NCBI GenBank assembly: GCA_004376465.1
Contig: SOJU01000115.1
Location: forward strand, 1 to 32,442
Origin: Anaerolineales bacterium
GTDB lineage: Bacteria; Chloroflexota; Anaerolineae; Anaerolineales; E44-bin32
Length of the DNA stretch: 32,442 nt
Direction: 5' to 3'
The position numbers and the translations under genes are program-made. The notes below the pieces were generated by a model. It did not search any database. It saw only the letters and a program-made list of their open reading frames with translations, and had not been told where the DNA came from. How positions within the stretch are numbered: position 1 is the first letter of the stretch; each line of letters begins with the position of its first letter. This document shows, in pieces, positions 22,028 to 30,053 of this stretch.

Positions 22028-22869
22028 TCAATCACCGTCCGTTCGACAAGTTTAACCTCGGAAGATCTCGGGATACTGGCAATACCGCTCCTTGAGACTG
22101 AGATTGCGGCGAGATGGTTGGCAAGACGAGCGGCGGTCCAGGGTGAATGGCCGTCGTTCAGGAAGATGAAGAAGGCAGCGGCGAAGATGTCTCCTGCACC
22201 GGTAGGATCAATTTCCTGTGTCACGGGTGCCGGGATGTGCCTCCACTCATCCGCCCAGAAGATGCGAGCTCCTCGACTGCCGTCGGTGATTGCTAGAATC
22301 TCACAAAATCGGGAGATTTGGTCCATGGTATCTTCATTGCCTTGTAGATCTTCACTGCTGAATACAACTACGCCGGCATGAGAAATCTGCTCTTGAATGA
22401 TCTCCCAATTCTTGAGCCATACCTCACCGGAAGGTCCCCAGCGGCGGAGCCATCCCTGGGGTGTCAGGCAGATTAATGCCTGAGGGAAAATGTTGAGAAT
22501 GGAGTAGTCAATCTCATTTGCGATCGGTGCAATATGAACGATAGGGGCGTCTCGCCACTTATCGGGTACGTCCGTGCTTGTGAGCGATGCAGCTGTGGTT
22601 CGAATCGATTGAAGCCGCTCCCCTGGCAAGTATTCGTTTGCGAAGATCGTCGAATCCTGCGAAGGGACCATGTGTATCGAGACCCCCGAAAGCGGATGGA
22701 GGTCAAGATCAGGGCCGACTGATGTGACGATAGCGGCTCTCTTGCCGAGGGCTTTGGCGGTTAAACTTGAATAGGTAGCGGTACCCCCGAGGGTAGGGCC
22801 ATCTGCAGTGAGATCTTTCGAAACATGTCCGATGATGAGGTAATCGACCGATCGGTCCGAAGCAACCAT
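22024..22869 (-). CDS. PfkB-family sugar/nucleoside kinase
   Basis: The 281-residue protein shows the PfkB pattern: N-terminal YLIIGHVSKDLTADGPTLGGTATYSS with the substrate-binding Gly-Gly, and the C-terminal signature EIDPTGAGDIFAAAF with the catalytic Asp. It would phosphorylate a sugar or nucleoside with ATP; the substrate cannot be told. It is the first gene of the pfkB-parA-parB-panE run and overlaps parA by 4 bp. TATAAT ends exactly 7 nt before the ATG and there is no ribosome site, which indicates a leaderless transcript. Confidence 0.9.
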   Translation of the reverse strand: MVASDRSVDYLIIGHVSKDLTADGPTLGGTATYSSLTAKALGKRAAIVTSVGPDLDLHPLSGVSIHMVPSQDSTIFANEYLPGERLQSIRTTAASLTSTDVPDKWRDAPIVHIAPIANEIDYSILNIFPQALICLTPQGWLRRWGPSGEVWLKNWEIIQEQISHAGVVVFSSEDLQGNEDTMDQISRFCEILAITDGSRGARIFWADEWRHIPAPVTQEIDPTGAGDIFAAAFFIFLNDGHSPWTAARLANHLAAISVSRSGIASIPRSSEVKLVERTVIE

Positions 22870-22876
22870 GTTGAGG

Positions 22877-22904
22877 ATTATAAACGACTGCGGTGACCGG
22901 ACAA
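22877..22904 (-). promoter_or_regulatory. Leaderless-type promoter of pfkB-parAB operon
   Basis: Minus-strand TTGTCC (22904-22899), a 16-nt spacer and perfect TATAAT (22882-22877). The ATG at 22869 begins 7 nt later, so the transcript should start at or next to the start codon. parAB expression would thus be separate from the rpmH operon upstream. Confidence 0.7.
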
Positions 22905-22917
22905 CTGAATGCGCTGC

Positions 22918-23658
22918 TTATCGGGGGATAATCGTTACTTTTCGTTGATCTCTCTCGCCGACGCTTGCGGTATCCACATCAGGATTTTCTCGCAGTTCAA
23001 TATGGACAATTCGGCGCTCATAAGCCGGCATCGGCTCAAGCGACATCGTTTGTGAAGTTTCAATGGCCTGTTTTGCCATTTGCTGAGCGAGGCGGCGAAT
23101 CTGCTGTTCGCGTCGGGCGCGGTAGCCTTCGATATCAATCAGCACCGCGACAGGGCGTTTGAGTTCCTTGCCTACGATTAAGCGCGTGATGTACTGTAGA
23201 GCCGTGAGTGTCTCGCCGCGGCGACCGATGAGGATGCTGAGATCATCCCCGTGGATATCCAGGAAAAGAGGGCGGATCTTGCCTGGGGCATCAGCCTCGC
23301 CCCAGCGTGCTTCAATGCGCGCCTCGATGCCCATACGCTGAAGAAGCTCGCTTACAGTGTCGTGGGTGATCTGAAGCGCTTCCTCATCGCTGCCTTCTTC
23401 TACGGATGATTGAATTTCGTCAGCATGTCGGACGGTTTCTTCGCGCTTTATTTCCTCTCTACCGGTGGCAGAAAATGATTTAACGGTCAAACGAACCCGC
23501 GCCTGGCGAACACCGAAGCCGAGCAGCCCCTTTGTGCCCTCATCTAATACTTCCACATCAAACGCATCAGAGGGCAGGCCCCACTCTTTGGCGCCCTTGA
23601 GTATGGCTTCTTCAACTGATGGTGCTATCGCTTCGATGCTCGTTCTTGTTTCGTTCAT
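22918..23658 (-). CDS. jag: RNA-binding protein Jag/KhpB
   Basis: The 246-residue protein has the three Jag parts: an N-terminal Jag_N domain (about 1-55, EEAILKGAKEWGLPSDAFDVEVLDEGTKGLLGFG), a KH domain (LSILIGRRGETLTALQYITRLIV) and a C-terminal R3H domain (PMPAYERRIVHIELRENPDVDTASVGE). Jag/KhpB binds RNA and, with KhpA, affects cell elongation and division in other bacteria. It follows yidC after 53 nt, the common order. GGAAGG lies about nine nt ahead of the ATG. Confidence 0.95.
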   Translation of the reverse strand: MNETRTSIEAIAPSVEEAILKGAKEWGLPSDAFDVEVLDEGTKGLLGFGVRQARVRLTVKSFSATGREEIKREETVRHADEIQSSVEEGSDEEALQITHDTVSELLQRMGIEARIEARWGEADAPGKIRPLFLDIHGDDLSILIGRRGETLTALQYITRLIVGKELKRPVAVLIDIEGYRARREQQIRRLAQQMAKQAIETSQTMSLEPMPAYERRIVHIELRENPDVDTASVGERDQRKVTIIPR

Positions 23659-23711
23659 CTCGCAACCTTCCGATTAAGAGTGACCATGGTTTCATGTCAG
23701 ATTGATGCAGC

Positions 23712-24452
23712 CTATGATGCGGGGCGCTCCCGAATTCTTCGCATGATGTACCCCTGGAGGATCCCGAGAAGGTTAGATGTGAAAAAGTACAACGCCAGAC
23801 CGGATGCCAGAGAGTAGGCAAAATAACCCAGCAGGAGAGGCATATACAATCCCATCATCTTCGTCATGCTCTGGCTTTGAGCATCGGGGGATGCTGGAGT
23901 GGTTAGCTTGGTTTGTAGATAGGTGGTGATAACCACGAGGATCGTCAATACAGGGATCGCAAAGGGCAGGAAATCCAGAACAAGCCGTTCTGGCTGGCCC
24001 AAATTCATCCAAAGGAATTGGCTATTCACTGGAATGAGGCTTGCGGAGGTAAATGGATATAGGAGCTTGGAGAGATCAAACAATTGCACCGGCGTGGCTG
24101 CAAGTGTTCGGATCACGGCCTGGTAGAGACCGATGATAATCGGGAATTGGATGATCAACCCCACGCAGCCGCTCATCGGGTTGTAACCAACGTCCTTGAA
24201 CAGTTTCATCTGTTCTTCTGAGAGTTTCTGCTTGTCTTTCTTATACTTCTCTTGCATCTTCTTGTAGCGGTCGGAGCCTTGGATCTCCTGCATCACCATC
24301 GTGCTGCGCATCTGTTGGATCGTGAGCGGTAAGGTAATGAGCCTCACCAGCGCTGTGAAGACGATGATCGCCCAACCGAAGTTCTGCCCGAGTAGGCTAT
24401 AAATGTAAAGCAGTGAGTTGATCATTGGTTCAAGAATTATTGTGTTCCACAT
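23712..24452 (-). CDS. yidC: Membrane protein insertase YidC/Oxa1
   Basis: The 246-residue insertase is of the short Oxa1 type: no periplasmic P1 domain, start MWNTIILEPMINSLLYIYSLLG. Hydrophobic segments lie near residues 8-20, 25-50, 95-115, 155-180 and 205-235. The positively charged hairpin YKKMQEKYKKDKQKLSEEQMKLFKD sits between the first two core helices, and NPMSGCVGLIIQFPIIIGLYQA is a family block. The groove Arg is in LVRLITLPL. No cleaved lipoprotein signal was found. AAGGTGATC ahead of the ATG supports the start. Confidence 0.95.
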   Translation of the reverse strand: MWNTIILEPMINSLLYIYSLLGQNFGWAIIVFTALVRLITLPLTIQQMRSTMVMQEIQGSDRYKKMQEKYKKDKQKLSEEQMKLFKDVGYNPMSGCVGLIIQFPIIIGLYQAVIRTLAATPVQLFDLSKLLYPFTSASLIPVNSQFLWMNLGQPERLVLDFLPFAIPVLTILVVITTYLQTKLTTPASPDAQSQSMTKMMGLYMPLLLGYFAYSLASGLALYFFTSNLLGILQGYIMRRIRERPAS

Positions 24453-24471
24453 ACAAGATCACCTTTTTCTT

Positions 24472-25575
24472 TTACTTGGGTTCGATAATGCATCGGGCAG
24501 CGCCCGTGCTTGGGTCTACGCTAAAAACCACGCATTCGCTATCCATCGCTGGAACAAGCAGACCAATATCGGTGGGGATCGAATCGGCGAGAAGCCGCCC
24601 CTCCATATTTGCGCTGCTTGGCCATACAGGATCACCGTTTTCGAGCAGGAACGCAGTCACCTCACCCGTTTCACTAATAAAAAATACTCTGTCATCGAGG
24701 ATTGTAGGAGAAGCGGCGGAACTGCCAGGTAATTCCTCTCCCCATAATTCTTTTCCGGAAGCAATGTCTAACGCGTAGGCAGTTCCTGACACGTCTGCGA
24801 AGAAGGCCACGCCGTCAAATATTACGGGAGAACCCCAGATCGCTCCATCTGCTTTAAACTGCCAGACAATTTCTCCGTGGCTGTTGTCGAGGGCGAACAA
24901 TATCCCCTCAAAAGTTCCAGCGAAGACTAGATCTTCAGTGAGCGAAGGAGAGTCAGAAATGGTAGAACTCAGATTTTTTTGCCAGATCTCACGACCCGTT
25001 TCAAGATCCAAGGCGTAGATGTGGTGGTCCAACGAGGTCAGGTAGATTCGGTCATCTTGAATTTTCGGCGAGGACCAAAGTGAATGCTGCGCCTCGAATG
25101 GCTTATCCCATACTGGTTTGCCGGTTTCAAGATCAAGCGCGTATAGTCGCCCATCAGCAGAGGGGACGAGAACCATATCATCGATGATTACCGGCCCACC
25201 GATGATGCGATCGGTAGCTTCGTCGAATGACCACAGGACATTTACGAAGGAGTTGTTCGGCATTAGCGCAAGGACTTCGTTGTTATAACCGCCGATGACG
25301 ACGATGCCATCCGGTCCGACAGCAGGAGGGGCATAGAACGTTATCTTGTCATCTGCTTCTGGAGGATAACTCCAGACGTCACGCCCGCTCGAAAGGTCAA
25401 CCGCGCGCACATATTGGTTGTAAGCCAAATAGGCGATATCCTCGCTAATCGTTAATCCCGGCCAGCTTGAGGCAGCCATGATACTGCGACCAGAGCAGCC
25501 CACTAACAGGAGGGCAGAAAGGCCCAGGATCATTGGCAGAAACAATTTCTTCAATGGAAAGGTTGCTTTACTCAT
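24472..25575 (-). CDS. PQQ-like beta-propeller lipoprotein (BamB-like)
   Basis: The 367-residue product has a lipoprotein signal (KKLFLP, hydrophobic stretch, LLVGC with Cys27) and then repeating propeller blades: GRDVWSYP, GRLYALDLETGKPVWDKP, HHIYALDLETGREIWQKN, GILFALDNSHGEIVWQFK, GTAYALDIASGKELWGEE. Such proteins bind other proteins or PQQ; BamB assists outer-membrane assembly, but that role is not shown here. AGGAG five bases before the ATG at 25575 fixes the start; a longer frame to 25779 overlaps yidD. It is inserted between yidD and yidC with gaps of 7 and 19 nt. Confidence 0.88.
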   Translation of the reverse strand: MSKATFPLKKLFLPMILGLSALLLVGCSGRSIMAASSWPGLTISEDIAYLAYNQYVRAVDLSSGRDVWSYPPEADDKITFYAPPAVGPDGIVVIGGYNNEVLALMPNNSFVNVLWSFDEATDRIIGGPVIIDDMVLVPSADGRLYALDLETGKPVWDKPFEAQHSLWSSPKIQDDRIYLTSLDHHIYALDLETGREIWQKNLSSTISDSPSLTEDLVFAGTFEGILFALDNSHGEIVWQFKADGAIWGSPVIFDGVAFFADVSGTAYALDIASGKELWGEELPGSSAASPTILDDRVFFISETGEVTAFLLENGDPVWPSSANMEGRLLADSIPTDIGLLVPAMDSECVVFSVDPSTGAARCIIEPK

Positions 25576-25582
25576 AATTCTC

Positions 25583-25861
25583 CTAAGGAACGGGATCATA
25601 TCCGCCGGGGTGAAATGGCTGGCAGCGCAAGATACGCCATACCGACAGCGCGCCGCCTTTAATGATGCCGTGTTTAACAACCGCCTGATAACCATAGTGC
25701 GAACAGGTCGGTTCGAAACGGCAGGAACCCGATGGTAGGCCTGGAGAGAGCACTGCCTGATAGAGCCGGATAAGCGCAAGAAAAGGTAGGCGGGGGAGAT
25801 TTTCCAATGTAAGAGGAATATCCCTCAGCCCTGGTTCTAAATCTTGAATGTGATCACTCAT
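25583..25861 (-). CDS. yidD: Membrane protein insertion efficiency factor YidD
   Basis: The 92-residue product has the full YidD block: [32 protein letters not shown], then [25 protein letters not shown], with its conserved cysteines. It aids YidC-dependent insertion at the membrane. I start at the ATG at 25861, 10 nt after the rnpA stop; a longer frame from 25963 would run through the end of rnpA. The extended N-terminus of about 23 residues before the block is a little longer than usual. Confidence 0.93.
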   Translation of the reverse strand: MSDHIQDLEPGLRDIPLTLENLPRLPFLALIRLYQAVLSPGLPSGSCRFEPTCSHYGYQAVVKHGIIKGGALSVWRILRCQPFHPGGYDPVP

Positions 25862-25871
25862 ACTTCGCCTG

Positions 25872-26210
25872 TTATTTACCGAACAATTCTGCACGTTGAA
25901 TAAGATTTGTAATTGCCTCTTGAATCTCGTTCCAAGAACTTTCAATAATTTTTGGCCGTGCAATTATCACGATATCCCAGCCAGGTTCGATCGCAGCCAA
26001 TTGCCCTCGAATCGCCTCGCGCAGGAGACGTTTTGTCCGGTTTCTTAGCACTGCAGAGCCGAGGGCTTTACCAGTTGTGAAGCCAAAGCGTGAGGTGGGA
26101 CGATTGTTCGCGCTGGCTATCAGAATGGCAAGCGGGTGGGCAAAGGATTTCCCTGTGCGCCGCACCCGCTGAAAGTCGGACGAATTGGTTAGCCGGTATT
26201 TTCGGTTCAT
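25872..26210 (-). CDS. rnpA: Ribonuclease P protein component
   Basis: The 112-residue basic protein binds RNase P RNA and helps remove 5' leaders of tRNA precursors. It starts [25 protein letters not shown], has [29 protein letters not shown] with the conserved RNR motif, and IVIIARPKI. It lies between rpmH (46 nt upstream) and yidD, the near-universal bacterial order. Confidence 0.95.
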   Translation of the reverse strand: MNRKYRLTNSSDFQRVRRTGKSFAHPLAILIASANNRPTSRFGFTTGKALGSAVLRNRTKRLLREAIRGQLAAIEPGWDIVIIARPKIIESSWNEIQEAITNLIQRAELFGK

Positions 26211-26256
26211 CCGCTTGGCCGGTCGAAACAGGCCCTCACCTTATCTTGGTGACCGA

Positions 26257-26433
26257 TCAAGCCTTCCAGTTGACTTTCTTGACGTGCTCATTCATCCGGA
26301 CAGAGAGATGATGACGGCCTTTACGGCGGCGAGCCTTGATGACGGATCGACCGCCCTTTGTTGACATCCGGGATCGAAATCCATGCACTCGAAGTCTGCG
26401 ACGAATCTTCGGCTGATATGTGCGTTTCGGCAT
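26257..26433 (-). CDS. rpmH: 50S ribosomal protein L34
   Basis: The 58-residue product starts [20 protein letters not shown] and continues [25 protein letters not shown], the L34 pattern, with a somewhat longer C-terminal end (about 13 residues) than the usual 44-46 residue protein. AGAGG precedes the ATG at a suitable distance. It is the first gene of the rpmH-rnpA-yidD-yidC-jag operon and has a near-consensus promoter at 26483-26511. Confidence 0.95.
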   Translation of the reverse strand: MPKRTYQPKIRRRLRVHGFRSRMSTKGGRSVIKARRRKGRHHLSVRMNEHVKKVNWKA

Positions 26434-26482
26434 TCAAATTTCCTCTAATAATAGATTGCTTCACAAAGCGTGCAACCGGCAG

Positions 26483-26511
26483 ATTATACCGCGCGCCTTG
26501 TAGCCGGTCAA
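26483..26511 (-). promoter_or_regulatory. Strong promoter of rpmH operon
   Basis: Minus-strand TTGACC (26511-26506), 17-nt spacer and TATAAT (26488-26483): 5/6 and 6/6 matches to sigma-70 consensus. The leader to the rpmH ATG is about 40 nt. The rest of the 219-bp gap to murA shows no recognisable element. Confidence 0.85.
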
Positions 26512-26652
26512 CGGACAGATGAAGAAGGTCACTGAAGAAGAGTGTAGCGAAGGGTGCGAGCCAACCCTCCTATCAATAAAGGGAAATTCATCCTTATGTC
26601 GAGGGAGCAGAGGGGGGTCCCTGCGGATAGGTTGATAACCCGTTCTTGTTAC

Positions 26653-27942
26653 TTACTCGTCTTCCTGGCGCTGGATATGTGCTCCTAGACTCTGAAGTTT
26701 CTCGTCAATTCGCTCGTAGCCACGGTCGATTTGGTTGATGTTCCTGATACGAGATGTCCCCTTTGCGGAGAGTGCTGCCAATGTGAGCGCAAGCCCGGCA
26801 CGAATATCGGGACTTTCAAGCGGCTCGCCGAAAAGTTGGCTGGGCCCTTGGACGATAGAGCGGTGCGGATCACAAAGAATGATATTTGCTCCCATCGATA
26901 CGAGCTTGTCAATGAAGAACATCCGAGTCTCATACATCCAATCGTGGAAGAGCACAGTGCCCTTACATTGAGTGGCGACAACGATGGCAATGCTCATAAG
27001 GTCGGTCGGGAATGCCGGCCATGGCATCACGCTAATTTGAGGAATTTTTTCGCCGATATCGAACTCCACTTTCATCTTCTGATCGGCGGGGACGAAGATA
27101 TCATGCCCATCGATTTCCCAATCGACGCCTAGCTTATTGAAAACGAGGCGGGCCATAGATAAATATTCCGGGGCGGCATCTCGGATCGTGATCTCGCCGC
27201 CTGTTATTACAGCAGCGCCTATCAAGCTCATCACTTCAAGGTAATCTGGACCGATTGTGTGCTCGCCTCCATGCAGCTTCTCCACACCGGAGATTTTCAG
27301 AGAGTTTGAGCCAATGTTTTCGATGTTTGCTCCCAATTGATTCAGAAAGTTACAAAGCTCCTGAACATGGGGTTCGGAGGCAGCATTCAATATCATCGAT
27401 TCGCCCGGAGCGACAACGGCGGCCATGATCGCATTCTCTGTTGCAGTGACGCTGGCTTCGTCAAGGAGGATCTTCGTGCCCGATAGCCCCTGGGGCGCGC
27501 GCATGGAGAATTCTTTCTCGCCATACTTTATTTCAGCGCCTAGACGTTTAAGAGCCATGAAGTGTGTGTCCACACGACGGCGTCCGATGACATCGCCGCC
27601 TGGCGGAGGTAGAACAATTCCTCCCTTTCGCCCCAGCATTGGTCCGGCAAGTAGTACCGAAGCCCGAATTTGCCTGGCTAAATCCGGGGCGAGATCACAA
27701 TCTCGAATTTCCTGAGCATGCACACGCCAGGTGTGGGGCTTAAGGTCATCGATTTTCACACCCATAGTCTCGAGCAGCTGCCTCATCACATGTACATCAC
27801 CGATCTGCGGGACGTTGTGCAAGACCACGGGTTCATCGGTGAGAAGGCACGCGGCCAGCAGCGGCAGCGCGGCGTTCTTGTTGCCAGAGGGTGTGACCTC
27901 CCCTTTAAGTGGGTATCCACCTTCAATGAGAAATGCGGGCAT
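26653..27942 (-). CDS. murA: UDP-N-acetylglucosamine 1-carboxyvinyltransferase MurA
   Basis: The 429-residue cytoplasmic enzyme adds enolpyruvate from PEP to UDP-GlcNAc, the first committed step of peptidoglycan synthesis. It begins LIEGGYPLKGEVTPSGNKNAALPLLAACLL with the conserved Lys-Asn and has the loop LPPPGGDVIGRRRVDTHF. In this loop the catalytic Cys (Cys115 in E. coli) is Asp117, the form known to resist fosfomycin in mycobacteria and Chlamydia. It follows the SAM hydroxide adenosyltransferase gene by 3 nt, with AAGGATG overlapping that gene's end. Peptidoglycan precursors are thus apparently made. Confidence 0.97.
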   Translation of the reverse strand: MPAFLIEGGYPLKGEVTPSGNKNAALPLLAACLLTDEPVVLHNVPQIGDVHVMRQLLETMGVKIDDLKPHTWRVHAQEIRDCDLAPDLARQIRASVLLAGPMLGRKGGIVLPPPGGDVIGRRRVDTHFMALKRLGAEIKYGEKEFSMRAPQGLSGTKILLDEASVTATENAIMAAVVAPGESMILNAASEPHVQELCNFLNQLGANIENIGSNSLKISGVEKLHGGEHTIGPDYLEVMSLIGAAVITGGEITIRDAAPEYLSMARLVFNKLGVDWEIDGHDIFVPADQKMKVEFDIGEKIPQISVMPWPAFPTDLMSIAIVVATQCKGTVLFHDWMYETRMFFIDKLVSMGANIILCDPHRSIVQGPSQLFGEPLESPDIRAGLALTLAALSAKGTSRIRNINQIDRGYERIDEKLQSLGAHIQRQEDE

Positions 27943-27945
27943 GTG

Positions 27946-28785
27946 TCATCCTTTTAACTTGAAGATAATCTCGTCACCCGGGGTGAGGTTGAGCGTCTTC
28001 GCTGCATCACCGCCATTAATCGCGATTTCAAGCAGGCCTGAACTCCCGATATAGGCCAGCGCCTCGCCCTTCGGGGCGTCGCCGAAAGTTCGACCCAATG
28101 GTACTACATTCCCCTGAGGGAGAATCACCTCGTAATCTTGGGCGATGATGGTGCGTGCTGAGAACGGTGGGATCCAAGGTTTGAAGGAAAGATCATCGTC
28201 CGTATTGTCGAACCTGCCAATGCTCGTAATTAGGTTGCCAAAATGGTCGCTTTGCATGATCTCGCCCTGGATGGATCCCGCCCCCAAATCCTCCAGAAGC
28301 GGATCAGGTAAGCGAACGAGCTCTTGAGATATCGGACCGAAGTCCTCGAGCGGAATATCTTGTGCAAGATAGGCTGCCGCAGGGGCGAAGATGTCTCTTC
28401 CGTGAAATGTATTACTGATTGTTTGCAGCTGATAATGAGGGTTCACTAATTCCGCTGCCTTGTACTTATTTGTCGAATAGAGCAAGAAGCTGAAGAGACC
28501 GTTATCCGGGCCGACGCAATACAGACCGGGCAGCTTAAGTGCTATCGCTCGCCTTTTTGTTCCGACACCGGGGTCAACGACCGCCAGGAGAACGGTTTCG
28601 GGTGGGAGGTAGGATCGCACACGCCATGCTTCGAAGGCAGCCCGCTGGACATCGCCAGGGGGAATTGCGTGGGTCAGGTCGATGATGCGCGCCTCCGGAG
28701 AGATGCCGGCGATAGCCGCCTTCATCATCCCCAGGTAGGTGTCATCCATGCCGAAGTCTGTGATGATCGCGATGTGCTTGGTCAA
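27946..28785 (-). CDS. SAM hydroxide adenosyltransferase (DUF62)
   Basis: The 279-residue protein belongs to the SAM hydroxide adenosyltransferase/fluorinase-like family, which hydrolyses S-adenosylmethionine to adenosine and methionine. Family features visible: ITDFGMDDTYLGMMKAAI with the first Asp, VVDPGVGTKRRAI with the Asp and Arg, YCVGPDNGLFS and NTFHGRDIFAPAAAYLA with the His. The Asp-Arg-His set of the hydrolase group is present, so this is not a halogenase. The start is a TTG at 28785, since no ATG precedes the conserved TDFG; AAGG lies upstream. It forms an operon with murA. Confidence 0.9.
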   Translation of the reverse strand: MTKHIAIITDFGMDDTYLGMMKAAIAGISPEARIIDLTHAIPPGDVQRAAFEAWRVRSYLPPETVLLAVVDPGVGTKRRAIALKLPGLYCVGPDNGLFSFLLYSTNKYKAAELVNPHYQLQTISNTFHGRDIFAPAAAYLAQDIPLEDFGPISQELVRLPDPLLEDLGAGSIQGEIMQSDHFGNLITSIGRFDNTDDDLSFKPWIPPFSARTIIAQDYEVILPQGNVVPLGRTFGDAPKGEALAYIGSSGLLEIAINGGDAAKTLNLTPGDEIIFKLKG

Positions 28786-28805
28786 GATTCTAACCTTGTG
28801 GAGCG

Positions 28806-28834
28806 ATTCTAATGGATATAAAAAAGCAGGTCAA
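28806..28834 (-). promoter_or_regulatory. Promoter of SAM hydrolase-murA operon
   Basis: Minus-strand TTGACC (28834-28829), 17-nt spacer and TAGAAT (28811-28806). The leader to the TTG at 28785 would be about 14 nt and include AAGG. Its position inside the reading frame opened by the ATG at 28812 argues against that ATG as the start of the plus-strand gene. Confidence 0.65.
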
Positions 28835-28923
28835 CCAAGCAGATATTCACCTCGGGCAGGTATTGTCAAGTGGAAAAAGCGTGAGTTGGAGAGCGGTGCA
28901 AAGTAAGGAAAAAATGCCCGCTG

Positions 28924-28932
28924 TGGTAGAAT
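28924..28932 (+). promoter_or_regulatory. Extended -10 promoter, leaderless type
   Basis: TGGTAGAAT: TG at 28924-28925 and TAGAAT at 28927-28932. The GTG at 28941 starts 8 nt later. A -35 box is not clear. It suggests that the membrane protein gene is transcribed from its own start codon. Confidence 0.45.
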
Positions 28933-28940
28933 CATATTTC

Positions 28941-29969
28941 GTGAAACTATCTGATAATCAGGTTGAACCCAAGCCGATTGGCATACTGTCCGCGTTGTTG
29001 GCTGGGTTTGACAGAATTGCGGCAAAACCGCTTTTAATCTTACCGCCCGTCCTTTTGGATTTGTTCCTCTGGTTCGGACCGCATCTGACGGTGTCATCAT
29101 TGCTTCACGCTGCCGCAGCCGGACTGAGTATCCCAGCGGGCACCGATCCTGGCATGACGGAGCAGCTGGCTCTCTTCCGGGAAACGCTGAATCTATTTAG
29201 TGAGAGGTACAACCTTCTTACGTCGTTCAGCACGCTTCCAGGGGGGATGCCTTTCAATTTCCTATTCGCCCTACTCACGAGCGTATCCGTGGGCATACCG
29301 AGCTTGGTGGCGGGTCGAATGCCTGTGCTTACACCAATAGGACCGGCAGCACAGCTGGAAATACTCGACCCGATGTTTATCATATTAATATGGTTCACTC
29401 TGGCGCTGGCCGGTATCGGCGCGGGTGCGATCTTTCATCGATTGGTGGTAAAGCAGACAGACCCGGAAGCTGAATTTAACCATCTATGGCGGGATTGGAT
29501 GAAATTAGTGTTTCTGGCAATAGGAGGGTATCTGCTCACAGTAGTTATCCTCACAGTTGGTATGCTCGTTGCTGGGATCAATGGTCTAACGTATATCGCC
29601 CTGCCTGTTCTTTTCGTTGCCGGGGTTTACATCGCATTTACCCCCCATGGCATTATCCGCTACCGCCTGGGAATCTGGAGTGCGATTAAACAAAGCATCC
29701 GTGTAGTGCGGTTTAATTTTTTTGGGTCAACCGGATACCTGCTCACTGCATTCCTCATCATGTGGGTATCTACCTATAAGGTCTGGTCTCTAGCGCAAGA
29801 AGACTCTTGGATATTCGCGTTGGCCATTATGGGCCACGCTTTTATCGCAACAATGTTGATCGCCGGAAGCTATGTGTTCTTTCAAGGGCGAAAGGAATGG
29901 CTCGAGTGGCAACTCGCGCGGATAATGAGTGTGCTGAATCAGGAAGAATCGAAGCTTACGGAAGAATGA
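28941..29969 (+). CDS. Polytopic membrane protein of unknown function
   Basis: The product (342 residues from GTG 28941) has about six hydrophobic segments, near residues 25-45, 105-130, 145-170, 190-215, 220-240, 255-275 and 285-310. A segment SAIKQSIRVVRFNFFGSTGYLLTAFLI is amphipathic then hydrophobic. This resembles the general DUF-type 'YihY/glycerophosphoryl' class of multi-span proteins only loosely; no family can be named with confidence. An ATG at 28812 would add 43 polar residues and overlap the minus-strand promoter at 28806-28834, so the GTG with its -10 box is preferred. It precedes gyrB by 84 bp in the same direction. Confidence 0.75.
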   Translation: MKLSDNQVEPKPIGILSALLAGFDRIAAKPLLILPPVLLDLFLWFGPHLTVSSLLHAAAAGLSIPAGTDPGMTEQLALFRETLNLFSERYNLLTSFSTLPGGMPFNFLFALLTSVSVGIPSLVAGRMPVLTPIGPAAQLEILDPMFIILIWFTLALAGIGAGAIFHRLVVKQTDPEAEFNHLWRDWMKLVFLAIGGYLLTVVILTVGMLVAGINGLTYIALPVLFVAGVYIAFTPHGIIRYRLGIWSAIKQSIRVVRFNFFGSTGYLLTAFLIMWVSTYKVWSLAQEDSWIFALAIMGHAFIATMLIAGSYVFFQGRKEWLEWQLARIMSVLNQEESKLTEE

Positions 29970-30053
29970 GCCTAGGTATATTTTGTACTCGGAGTTATAC
30001 GGTAAATCGACCCTGGTGATGATCAATAGGGAATAGGGAGAGGAGAACGCAAC

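Noticed and set aside
26434-26652. Possible oriC in the gap upstream of rpmH
   Set aside because: No DnaA box matching TTATNCACA and no AT-rich unwinding stretch were seen; the gap holds the rpmH promoter and otherwise looks plain. Gaps at 28786-28940 and 29970-30053 also lack DnaA boxes.
28812-28940. Start of the membrane protein at ATG 28812
   Set aside because: It would leave 26 bp between divergent genes and place a TTGACC-N17-TAGAAT promoter of the opposite gene within the coding sequence. GGAG eight bases upstream keeps it possible, but GTG 28941 is preferred.
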